From: an uncultured Oscillibacter sp.
GTDB taxonomy: Bacteria; Bacillota; Clostridia; Oscillospirales; Oscillospiraceae
Length of the DNA: 11,757 bases
NCBI GenBank assembly: GCA_910586735.1
Contig: CAJUJW010000072.1
Coordinates: forward strand, 1-11,757
Direction: 5' to 3'
In this document: piece by piece, positions 7,126 through 11,757 of the stretch
Position numbering within the stretch: the first letter of the stretch is position 1
Layout of the letters: the number at the start of each line of letters is the position of its first letter
The notes under the pieces: model-generated
Seen by the model: the letters and a program-made list of their open reading frames with translations, nothing else
Database searches by the model: none
What the model was told of the DNA's origin: nothing
Program-made: the position numbers and the translations under genes

Positions 7126-7157
7126 TTATATGGGCGGCTGGTTTGCTGTATTTCTCG

Positions 7158-7547
7158 TTACATCCAATTTTCCGCCAGCTCAGCTTTCAAATCCTCAAAG
7201 AGGGCGATATAAGTCTCTTTAATGGCCTGCATCAAGCCTAACGCAATCTCCTCATTGTAGGAGTGCGCCGCGTCGTTCCGGGAAACCAGCATCGCCAGCC
7301 AGCCCTTTTCATCCCGTACCATTCCGGCGCTGTACGCAAGTTTGACAATCTGCCTGGGAGAACCGGTCTGCCCCTCGGGGAAGCCATGGCCGGTCAGGCG
7401 TTCCTTCATCGCCTTCCACGCCTGCTCAAAGCAAAACTCAAACAGCGCGATACTTCCCGTCAAGGTCATCACATCATAAGGTTCCCGCGTGTCCCGGACA
7501 AGCCGCAGATTATCCAGGGCCTTGCAGAAATTCTCAAACTTTTTCAT
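7158..7547 (-). CDS. HEPN-domain protein, HepT-like / HI0074-type nucleotidyltransferase partner
   Basis: 129 residues of the all-helical HI0074 (nucleotidyltransferase substrate-binding) family, related to HepT toxins. Features: N-terminal FENFCKALDNLR, FCFEQAWKAMKERL (38-51), SPRQIVKLAYSAGMV (63-77), and the HEPN signature SRNDAAHSYNEE with Arg90, His95 and Tyr97. This fits RX4HXY, in which Arg/His are the RNase residues of HepT and the Tyr is the one adenylylated by MntA in the characterised type VII system. Toxicity here is inferred: many HI0074 proteins have not been shown to be toxins. The start ATG 7547 has GGAG nine bases upstream and overlaps the nucleotidyltransferase gene by 14 bases; TTG 7556 has no usable spacing. 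Confidence 0.88.
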   Translation of the reverse strand: MKKFENFCKALDNLRLVRDTREPYDVMTLTGSIALFEFCFEQAWKAMKERLTGHGFPEGQTGSPRQIVKLAYSAGMVRDEKGWLAMLVSRNDAAHSYNEEIALGLMQAIKETYIALFEDLKAELAENWM

Positions 7548-7827
7548 AGATGACAACTCCGTCCCGCTCTATTTCCGCCAGAAGCTCAGGCTGAACCGGT
7601 TTTCCAAGATCGACAACGTCAAACAGCAGCAGGGTCTGCACAGCTTCGTCAACGCTCAAAATAAACGCGGTTGTACCGCCGCCCCGGATAGCCAGGTCAA
7701 TGTCACTTCGGGGGCGGCAGTCCCCCCTTGCCCGAGAACCAAACAGGAAAACCCGCTCTATCTCACACCGGCGGGCCAGGGCGGAGATTTCCTCCTCAAT
7801 ATGCTTTTCCAGATATTGCGCCATCAT
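7534..7827 (-). CDS. Minimal nucleotidyltransferase, MntA-like / HI0073-type
   Basis: 97-residue single-domain nucleotidyltransferase. The catalytic signature is intact: FGSRARGDCRPRSDIDLAI, with Gly30-Ser31 and metal-binding Asp42 and Asp44 (GSX10DXD); Asp70 or Asp73 in LLLFDVVDL should be the third acid. In type VII systems MntA transfers AMP from ATP to the HEPN partner and silences it. The overlapping gene order, enzyme first and HEPN second, matches that arrangement and HI0073/HI0074. Start may be 7827 or the next ATG at 7824; a G-tract (GGGGGG) lies about 6 bases upstream, with no canonical AGGAGG. It begins 94 bases after the obg stop on the same strand, with only a weak possible -10 (TAGAAT) in between. 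Confidence 0.88.
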   Translation of the reverse strand: MMAQYLEKHIEEEISALARRCEIERVFLFGSRARGDCRPRSDIDLAIRGGGTTAFILSVDEAVQTLLLFDVVDLGKPVQPELLAEIERDGVVIYEKV

Positions 7828-7921
7828 CAGCGGCCCCCCATCGTGAAGTTCGCTGCAAATTCTATCCTTTTATCTCCCAGGCCCTTGCGGCCCAAGGCCC
7901 AGAGGTTATCTGGCTTTTCTT

Positions 7922-9205
7922 TCAGGAAAAGTAATCGAACTCCCAGCCGTCCATGGACACGGTGTCCCCGTCCTGGATGCCCATGTCCTCCAGGCGCTGG
8001 AACACCCCCGCCTCCCGGAGGGTGCGGTCAAACCACATGCGGCTCTCGTAGTCGCCGAAGTTCACGTTGGCCATGACCCGCTGGAGCCAGGGGCCCTCCA
8101 CAATCCAGACGCCGTCCTCGTGCTGGATGTCCAGGGAGGCGGCGGACCCCTCCGCCTGGGGGGCCCTGGGCACGTACTCCGGCTCGTACACGGCGATGGG
8201 CGGCAGGGCGGAGAGGCGCCGCGCCACCAGCCGCGCCAGCTCCCGGGTGCCCTTATGGGCGGCGGCGGAGATCTCCACCAGGGGATAGCCCAGGCCCTCC
8301 ACGTGGGCCCGGAGGGCCTCCAGCGGCGCCGGGTCCTCCAGAATGTCCGTCTTGTTGGCGGCCACAATCTGGGGCCGTTCCGCCAGGTCCGGGCTGTAGC
8401 GTTTCAGCTCCTCGTTGATGGCGTCGAAGTCCTGAAGGGGGTCCCGGCCCTCGCTGCCGGACACGTCCACCACGTGGACCAGCAGGCGGCAGCGGTCGAT
8501 GTGCCGGAGGAAGTCATGGCCCAGGCCCGCCCCCTCGCTGGCCCCCTCGATGATGCCGGGAATGTCCGCCATGACGAAGCTGACCCCCTCGTCCACCCAG
8601 ACCACCCCCAGGTTGGGGAAGAGGGTGGTGAAGTGGTAGTTGGCGATTTTGGGCTGGGCCTTGCTGACCACGGACAAAAGGGTGGATTTCCCCACGTTGG
8701 GGAAGCCCACAAGCCCCACGTCCGCCAGGAGCTTCAGCTCCAGAATCACCTCATGGCTCTCGCCGGGGAGACCCGCCTTGGCGAAGCGGGGGACCTGGCG
8801 GGTAGGGGTGGCGAAGTGGCTGTTGCCCCAGCCGCCCCGGCCGCCCCGGCAGAGGACGAAGGGCTCGCTTCCGCTCATATCGGCCATGATCTCGCCGGTC
8901 TCGGCCTCCCGGACCAGGGTGCCCCTGGGGACCCGGATGACCAGGTCCTCCCCGTTTTTGCCGAACTTCCGCTTGCCCTGGCCGTCCATGCCGTTCCCGG
9001 CCACGTACTTGCGCTTGTAGCGGAAGTCCATCAAGGTGGACATGTGGTCGTCCACCTGGAGGATGATGGACCCGCCCCGGCCGCCGTCGCCGCCGTCGGG
9101 GCCGCCCGCGGCGACATACTTTTCCCGGTGGAAGGCGATGGCGCCGCTGCCGCCGTTTCCCGCTTTGACCGTGATACGGGCTTTGTCAATAAATGATGAT
9201 GCCAT
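7922..9205 (-). CDS. obg: Obg/CgtA family ribosome-assembly GTPase
   Basis: Essential GTPase acting in 50S ribosome assembly and stress signalling. The 427 residues show all three domains: glycine-rich Obg fold (1-158, with GGPDGGDGGRGG at 34-45), G domain (about 159-330: G1 GFPNVGKST 167-175, G3 DIPG 214-217, G4 NKTD 284-287, G5 SAA 313-315), and a C-terminal OCT domain (about 350-427). Start fixed by AAGGAGGT six bases upstream. It normally follows rpmA directly; here an XRE regulator and a divergent gene intervene, and the leader carries a hairpin next to the ribosome binding site. Its last codons share an 18-base repeat with sequence 827 bases downstream. Confidence 0.97.
   Translation of the reverse strand: MASSFIDKARITVKAGNGGSGAIAFHREKYVAAGGPDGGDGGRGGSIILQVDDHMSTLMDFRYKRKYVAGNGMDGQGKRKFGKNGEDLVIRVPRGTLVREAETGEIMADMSGSEPFVLCRGGRGGWGNSHFATPTRQVPRFAKAGLPGESHEVILELKLLADVGLVGFPNVGKSTLLSVVSKAQPKIANYHFTTLFPNLGVVWVDEGVSFVMADIPGIIEGASEGAGLGHDFLRHIDRCRLLVHVVDVSGSEGRDPLQDFDAINEELKRYSPDLAERPQIVAANKTDILEDPAPLEALRAHVEGLGYPLVEISAAAHKGTRELARLVARRLSALPPIAVYEPEYVPRAPQAEGSAASLDIQHEDGVWIVEGPWLQRVMANVNFGDYESRMWFDRTLREAGVFQRLEDMGIQDGDTVSMDGWEFDYFS
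7935..7952 (-). repeat. obg-internal copy of an 18-bp direct repeat
   Basis: This segment encodes D-G-W-E-F near the obg C-terminus and matches 7108-7125 at 17 of 18 positions, same orientation. The two copies bracket the MntA/HepT-like pair. Confidence 0.6.
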
Positions 9206-9221
9206 GGGGCACCTCCTTCTT

Positions 9222-9283
9222 CTCCCCCGTAAGGGGGAGGTCTGTACTCGCCCTTGCGGGCGGGGCGGGACAGAGCCCGCCCC
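9222..9283 (-). repeat. Partial inverted copy B of the hairpin repeat, in the obg leader
   Basis: Three hairpins lie end to end between the regulator stop and obg: CTCCCCC-GTAA-GGGGGAG (9222-9239), CGCCC-TTGC-GGGCG (9249-9262) and GGGGCGGG-ACAGAG-CCCGCCCC (9262-9283, 8-bp stem). Read on the minus strand, the first two align with 62-101 in sequence and spacing (CGCCC hairpin, GGGCGAG, then CCCC-TTAC-GGGG). The first hairpin ends 3 bases from the obg AAGGAGGT, so it could affect translation. Confidence 0.6.
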
Positions 9284-9508
9284 CTACTCGTCTTCTCCGA
9301 AGGGCAGGGGGTCCCGGCCCGCCAGCTGGTCCAGGGTGACGCCGTAATAGTCGGCAAGAATGCACAGCTTGCGTAAAGGCGGTTCCCGTTCTCCGCTTTC
9401 ATAACGGCGGTAGGACATGGAAGACATGCCGCAGTGGACCGCCACGACTTCCTGACTTTCATGAAGCCGCTTCCGGCAGGTCTTTAGGTTTTCAGAAAAA
9501 GCGCTCAT
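9284..9508 (-). CDS. XRE/Cro-C1 family helix-turn-helix regulator
   Basis: 74-residue single-domain DNA-binding protein. The helix-turn-helix region is SQEVVAVHCGMSSMSYRRYESGEREPPLRKLCILADYYGVTLDQLAGRD, shown here only by its parts: recognition helix around MSSMSYRRYESG (27-38) and the family-typical end ADYYGVTLDQLAG (51-63). Start ATG 9508 is placed where the family fold begins; a GGGG lies 12 bases upstream, so the site is weak. The frame stays open to 9565 but would run through the divergent promoter. It is divergent from a small gene whose -35 lies 17 bases from this start, which suggests it controls that promoter or its own. It ends 78 bases before obg, same strand, so read-through into obg is possible. 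Confidence 0.8.
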   Translation of the reverse strand: MSAFSENLKTCRKRLHESQEVVAVHCGMSSMSYRRYESGEREPPLRKLCILADYYGVTLDQLAGRDPLPFGEDE

Positions 9509-9524
9509 ATATTCTCTACACCCC

Positions 9525-9553
9525 TTGACAAATGTGGGCCTGTCAGCTATACT
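9525..9553 (+). promoter_or_regulatory. Sigma-A promoter of the small gene at 9607
   Basis: TTGACA (9525-9530), 17-base spacer, TATACT (9548-9553). The transcript should start near 9560, about 47 bases before the start codon. The promoter overlaps the upstream region of the divergent XRE regulator, a typical place for an autoregulated operator. Confidence 0.85.
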
Positions 9554-9606
9554 TAAATCATACAATTTTGAACATAATTTTTTGCACTATTTGGGGGAGT
9601 GACTTT

Positions 9607-9861
9607 ATGACTGACCTAATCAATCATCTCTTCTTTTACTCCGAAGACCACTGCGTCCCTCAGTGCCTGGAGACCCCGGAGTATAACCAGGCCGTCTGCG
9701 ATTTGGAACGGGACTGGAGCGGATTTCGTGCCTCCCTGACGGCGGAACAGGACCGGCGGCTGGAGGGTCTCCTATCCCGTCAGTTCACCGTGAAGCTCAC
9801 GGAGGAGCAAGCGGTTTTTCGCTCCGCTCTCTCCATAGGGCTAACTCTGGGCCGCCTGTAG
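9607..9861 (+). CDS. Small protein of unknown function, DUF6809-like
   Basis: 84 residues, acidic and mostly helical, with no signal peptide, membrane span or catalytic motif. It begins MTDLINHLFFYSEDHC, has a middle segment YNQAVCDLERDWSGFRASLTAEQDRRLEGLL, and ends EEQAVFRSALSIGLTLGRL. The short length, the layout of a start rich in Leu/His, a central helix and a final FxxAxxxGxxLG, recall small clostridial DUF6809-type proteins; this is a resemblance from memory, not a search. Start supported by GGGGGAG seven bases upstream and a consensus promoter. It points away from obg and into the hairpin-rich segment. The XRE gene beside it is the likely regulator, so the two may form one accessory module. 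Confidence 0.65.
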   Translation: MTDLINHLFFYSEDHCVPQCLETPEYNQAVCDLERDWSGFRASLTAEQDRRLEGLLSRQFTVKLTEEQAVFRSALSIGLTLGRL

Positions 9862-10016
9862 CGCAAGCGCCGGGTCAGCGGCAGCGAAAAGAGGAGAGAG
9901 TCGATTCGTCCAGCACCAAACCCCCGCTTGCACCACGCCGCGGGCAGAAGACATGCGTACCCGGAGGAAGCACCTCTTGCGCGACCCCCGTCCCACGTCC
10001 CCCCGCAGGGGCGATA

Positions 10017-10084
10017 CTTCTTTTTCTCTTTTGGACCGTGCACGGCCCGTTTTCTCTTTTTCTTCTGGCAAGAAAAAGAGAAAA
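10017..10084. repeat. Polypyrimidine mirror repeat with long perfect hairpin
   Basis: The 16-base block CTTCTTTTTCTCTTTT (10017-10032) is repeated as its exact mirror image, TTTTCTCTTTTTCTTC (10050-10065). The second block is then followed, after loop CTGGC, by its reverse complement AAGAAAAAGAGAAAA (10070-10084), giving a 15-bp perfect stem. Mirror polypyrimidine tracts can form triplex (H-DNA); the hairpin could also act as a terminator of unusual composition for the upstream small gene. Confidence 0.8.
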
Positions 10085-10170
10085 TGGGGGGTGCAATGAA
10101 CCAGCCATCGCTGGTATCCAATCCTCCCCGCCCGAAGGGCCGGACCCCCCCCACCCCTGGGAAGGGGGGA
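10074..10170 (+). repeat. Three-hairpin intergenic repeat, copy C
   Basis: 10074-10115 equals 9-50 exactly, including the ACCAGC-CATC-GCTGGT hairpin (10100-10115). The following GCCC-GAA-GGGC hairpin (10130-10140) and C-tract/G-tract stem (about 10145-10170) are diverged versions of those in copy A. Like copy A, it lies directly beyond the stop of a minus-strand gene (rpmA), after that gene's terminator. Confidence 0.75.
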
Positions 10171-10171
10171 G

Positions 10172-10206
10172 AAAAAAGGACCCGGACAGGATGTCCAGGC
10201 CCTTTT
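10172..10206 (-). terminator. Intrinsic terminator after rpmA
   Basis: On the minus strand, a 15-bp stem with a few G-U pairs: AAAAGGGCCTGGACA, loop TCC, TGTCCGGGTCCTTTT, running into a six-T tract. It starts 7 bases after the rpmA stop and should end the rplU-prp-rpmA transcript, separating it from obg. Confidence 0.88.
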
Positions 10207-10212
10207 CAACGC

Positions 10213-10494
10213 TTACTCAGCCTCGTAAACAGAGACCTGCTTGCGATCCTTGCCCAGCCGCTCGAAGCGGACCGTGCCGCTGGCGGTGGCAAACAGGGTG
10301 TCGTCGCTGCCGCGGCCCACGTTCACACCGGGGTGAATGTGCGTTCCGCGCTGGCGAACCAGAATGTTGCCCGCCAGGACAAACTGCCCGTCGGCCCGCT
10401 TGGGGCCCAGGCGCTTGGCCTTGGAATCGCGGCCGTTCTTGGTGGAGCCGCCGCCCTTCTTGTGGGCGAAGAACTGTAAACCAATGCGAATCAT
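10213..10494 (-). CDS. rpmA: 50S ribosomal protein L27
   Basis: Large-subunit protein near the peptidyl transferase centre. The 93 residues begin MIRIGLQFFAHKKGGGSTKNGRDSKAKRLG-like, the standard L27 start with the extra segment MIRIGLQFF found in Firmicutes. That segment is removed by the protease Prp, which is encoded directly upstream; the cut is expected between Phe9 and Ala10. The start is ATG 10494; an ATG at 10506 lies directly on the AAAGG and cannot use it, while the chosen start has AAAGGA about 11 bases upstream, a rather long gap. Third gene of the rplU-prp-rpmA unit, 48 bases after prp. It is followed by a terminator rather than by obg, its usual neighbour. Confidence 0.97.
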   Translation of the reverse strand: MIRIGLQFFAHKKGGGSTKNGRDSKAKRLGPKRADGQFVLAGNILVRQRGTHIHPGVNVGRGSDDTLFATASGTVRFERLGKDRKQVSVYEAE

Positions 10495-10542
10495 GTCAGG
10501 GACCATCCTTTCTCATAGATTTTTAGATGGGGAGGGGGACCT

Positions 10543-10875
10543 TCAGTCCGCCTCCAGGACTTCGATATTCTCCGGGTACTCGTCGTGGAGCATGGTGAAG
10601 TAGAGCATCAGCCCCGTCAGCAGGGTCTGGCAGGTGCTCTCCGCCGTGGGAGCCAGTCCGCCGGGAAGGCGCAGGGACACCAGCGCCTCCTCCTCGTCCA
10701 CCCGCACTGCGGCGGCCAGGCCCAGCACGTCGTTGACGGCGGCCTCCACCAATGTGACGGCGGCGGTGACGGAAGCGCAGAGGATGTCCTCCCCCGCCGG
10801 AGCATACCCGCTGTGCCCTCGGGCGTCAAAGCCGGTGATCCGGCCGTTTTCCGTGTGGAATACGACGCTGGTCAT
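10543..10875 (-). CDS. prp: Ribosomal-processing cysteine protease Prp
   Basis: Cysteine protease that trims the N-terminus of L27 before ribosome assembly in Firmicutes and relatives. 110 residues, normal length. The catalytic pair is visible: His21 in ARGHSGYAPAGED and Cys33 in DILCASVTA. The C-terminal half (LLTGLMLYFTMLHDEYPENIEV) is typical. Its start ATG lies two bases after the rplU stop with no clear ribosome binding site, which points to translational coupling with rplU. Its position between the L21 and L27 genes is the standard Firmicutes order and agrees with the cleavable extension on L27. Confidence 0.95.
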   Translation of the reverse strand: MTSVVFHTENGRITGFDARGHSGYAPAGEDILCASVTAAVTLVEAAVNDVLGLAAAVRVDEEEALVSLRLPGGLAPTAESTCQTLLTGLMLYFTMLHDEYPENIEVLEAD

Positions 10876-10877
10876 GC

Positions 10878-11189
10878 TCAGACGGAGATCTTGCCGATCT
10901 CGACCTTGGTATAGGGCTGGCGATGGCCCTGACGCTTGCGGTAGCCCTTCTTGGGATTGTACTTGAAGATGCGGATTTTTTTGCCCTTGCCGTTTTTGAC
11001 GATTTTGGCCTCCACGGAGGCGCCGGCCACGGTGGGGGCGCCGAAGGTGGCCTTGTCCCCGTCGATGACGGCCAGAACCTGGTCGAACTTGACGGTGTCC
11101 CCGGCCTCCTGGTCCAGCTTTTCGATGTAGACCACGTCGCCCTCGGCCACCTTGTACTGCTTTCCGCCGGTCACGATGATTGCGTTCAC
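10878..11189 (-). CDS. rplU: 50S ribosomal protein L21
   Basis: Binds 23S rRNA in the large subunit. 103 residues, the family's usual length, with NAIIVTGGKQYKVAEGD at the start, the central GAPTVAGASVEAKIV, and the RNA-binding basic end KKIRIFKYNPKKGYRKRQGHRQPYT. I chose the GTG at 11189 because L21 proteins begin one residue before the AII(V/E)TGGKQ segment; AAGGAG lies about 11 bases upstream, somewhat far. The frame stays open to an ATG at 11252, but that extension is Arg/Pro-rich leader sequence. First gene of the operon, with a consensus promoter and an approximately 80-nt structured leader. Confidence 0.96.
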   Translation of the reverse strand: MNAIIVTGGKQYKVAEGDVVYIEKLDQEAGDTVKFDQVLAVIDGDKATFGAPTVAGASVEAKIVKNGKGKKIRIFKYNPKKGYRKRQGHRQPYTKVEIGKISV

Positions 11190-11270
11190 GCTTGTTTCAA
11201 CTCCTTCATTACGGGCTCGCTGTCGGGGGCGGCGCGGAAGCGCACTTTTCAAAGCCCATTCAAAGCGGCT
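11190..11270 (-). promoter_or_regulatory. Leader of the rplU operon, possible L21 autoregulatory structure
   Basis: The expected 80-nt leader can fold: GGAAGC near its 5' end (11272-11267) pairs with GCTTCC (11240-11235), with a weaker inner stem CGCTTT/AAAGTG. L21 leaders that respond to free L21 are known in Firmicutes; I cannot confirm that this one matches that class. Confidence 0.35.
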
Positions 11271-11275
11271 TCCCT

Positions 11276-11304
11276 AGTATATCAGCAGACTCCGGGCTTG
11301 TCAA
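11276..11304 (-). promoter_or_regulatory. Sigma-A promoter of rplU-prp-rpmA
   Basis: On the minus strand, consensus TTGACA (11304-11299), 17-base spacer, TATACT (11281-11276). Transcript start near 11269. The promoter lies about 30 bases beyond the hslO stop codon. Confidence 0.9.
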
Positions 11305-11334
11305 TGGGGTTTTCCAAAATCCACCCATTTTCTT

Positions 11335-11757
11335 TCAGCAGCCCGCCAGCAGGGCCTCCAGGTCCTCCCTGGAGAAATGTTCCACCCGGTCGCAGAACCG
11401 GCAGGTCAGCTCCGCGCCGCCCTGCTGGTCTATCATATCCCGCAGCTCCTCCCGGCCCAGGCTGATGAGGGCCCGCTCCATCCGCTCCCGGCTGCAATCA
11501 CAGCGGTACTCGATGGGCCGCTTCTCCAGAACCTCCAGCTCCAGCCCCGGCAGGGCTTGGCGCAGCAGGGCCTCCGGGTCCGGGTCGGCTTTCAAGAGCT
11601 CCGTCACCGGCCCCGCCGCACGGAGGGACGCCTCCAGCGCGGCGGCCGTCTCGTCTCCCGCGCCGGGGAGGAGCTGGACCAGATACCCCCCGGCGGACAG
11701 CACGCTCTGGTCCCGGTCCACCAGCACCCCCAGGCCGCAGGCCGTGGGAATCTGCTC
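11335..11757 (-). CDS. hslO: Hsp33 redox-regulated chaperone (C-terminal part, cut by window edge)
   Basis: Holdase chaperone switched on by oxidation of a zinc-bound cysteine centre, protecting proteins under oxidative stress. Only the last 140 residues are inside the window; the frame runs off the right edge. Visible are the Hsp33 core segment EQIPTACGLGVLVDRDQSVLSAGGYLVQLLPGA (in parts: EQIPTACGLGVLV, then AGGYLVQLLPGA), and the zinc site YRCDCSRERM plus LTCRFCDRVEHFS, giving CXC and CXXC as required for redox sensing. It ends normally, LEALLAGC. No strong terminator is seen between it and the rplU promoter, so some read-through into rplU is possible. Confidence 0.95.
   Translation of the reverse strand, partial: EQIPTACGLGVLVDRDQSVLSAGGYLVQLLPGAGDETAAALEASLRAAGPVTELLKADPDPEALLRQALPGLELEVLEKRPIEYRCDCSRERMERALISLGREELRDMIDQQGGAELTCRFCDRVEHFSREDLEALLAGC

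Larger units (their letters stand above)
9862..10171. other. Hairpin-rich non-coding segment between the small gene and rpmA
   Basis: About 310 bases in which every frame gives only low-complexity Pro/Arg/Lys-rich translations with no ribosome binding site, so I read it as non-coding. It contains a polypyrimidine mirror repeat, a 15-bp perfect hairpin, the 10-bp palindrome CCGTGCACGG (10036-10045), and copy C of the window's repeat family. No obvious terminator follows the small gene until the long hairpin at 10050-10084. Confidence 0.6.

Noticed and set aside
8120..9196. Long plus-strand reading frame opposite obg
   Set aside because: Antisense shadow of obg; composition and motifs belong to the complementary strand.
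9780..10209. Several overlapping reading frames in the hairpin-rich segment
   Set aside because: They cross repeats and poly-A/poly-T tracts, are basic low-complexity, and have no ribosome binding sites.

Overview
The window is a high-GC stretch of chromosome from a low-redox Gram-positive anaerobe, most likely an Oscillospiraceae-type Clostridia (Flavonifractor/Lawsonibacter-like). The evidence is strong AGGAGG ribosome binding sites, near-consensus sigma-A promoters with 17-bp spacers, and an L21-Prp-L27 cluster whose L27 has the cleavable N-terminus found in Firmicutes. The genus is an inference, not something read from the sequence.

Left part (1-2545): a hairpin repeat, then rpe (ribulose-phosphate epimerase, minus strand). 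A 426-bp divergent non-coding region separates rpe from a thioredoxin system on the plus strand: a flavin thioredoxin reductase-like protein that keeps its CATC centre but seems to lack the NADPH-binding motifs, followed by thioredoxin. The pair ends at a strong terminator, which faces the end of an NCS2 nucleobase permease on the minus strand. The permease has a consensus promoter and an attenuator-like leader. Its promoter lies back to back with that of birA (biotin ligase/repressor), which is followed by a translationally coupled pair of short-chain CHR (chromate-type) transporters and a terminator.

Middle (6588-9283): a small single-domain PASTA-like protein, then a minimal nucleotidyltransferase plus HEPN protein pair (MntA/HepT-like, HI0073/HI0074 type), and the conserved ribosome-assembly GTPase gene obg, all on the minus strand. 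A near-perfect 18-bp direct repeat occurs once inside the obg 3' end and again, in the same reading frame, beyond the MntA/HepT pair. This suggests the pair was inserted into the end of obg.

Right part (9284-11757): the usual rplU-prp-rpmA-obg ribosomal cluster on the minus strand, but broken between rpmA and obg by about 1 kb. That kilobase holds an XRE-type regulator gene, a divergent small gene (DUF6809-like) with its own consensus promoter, and a hairpin-rich non-coding segment. That segment shares an exact 42-bp repeat with the far left end of the window and includes a polypyrimidine mirror repeat. The right edge cuts hslO (Hsp33), whose zinc-binding C-terminus is present.

No tRNA, rRNA, CRISPR array, transposase or integrase gene was found. 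The parts worth most attention are the reductase without NADPH motifs, the apparent insertion of a toxin-antitoxin-like pair at the 3' end of obg, and the repeat family around the rpmA-obg break.
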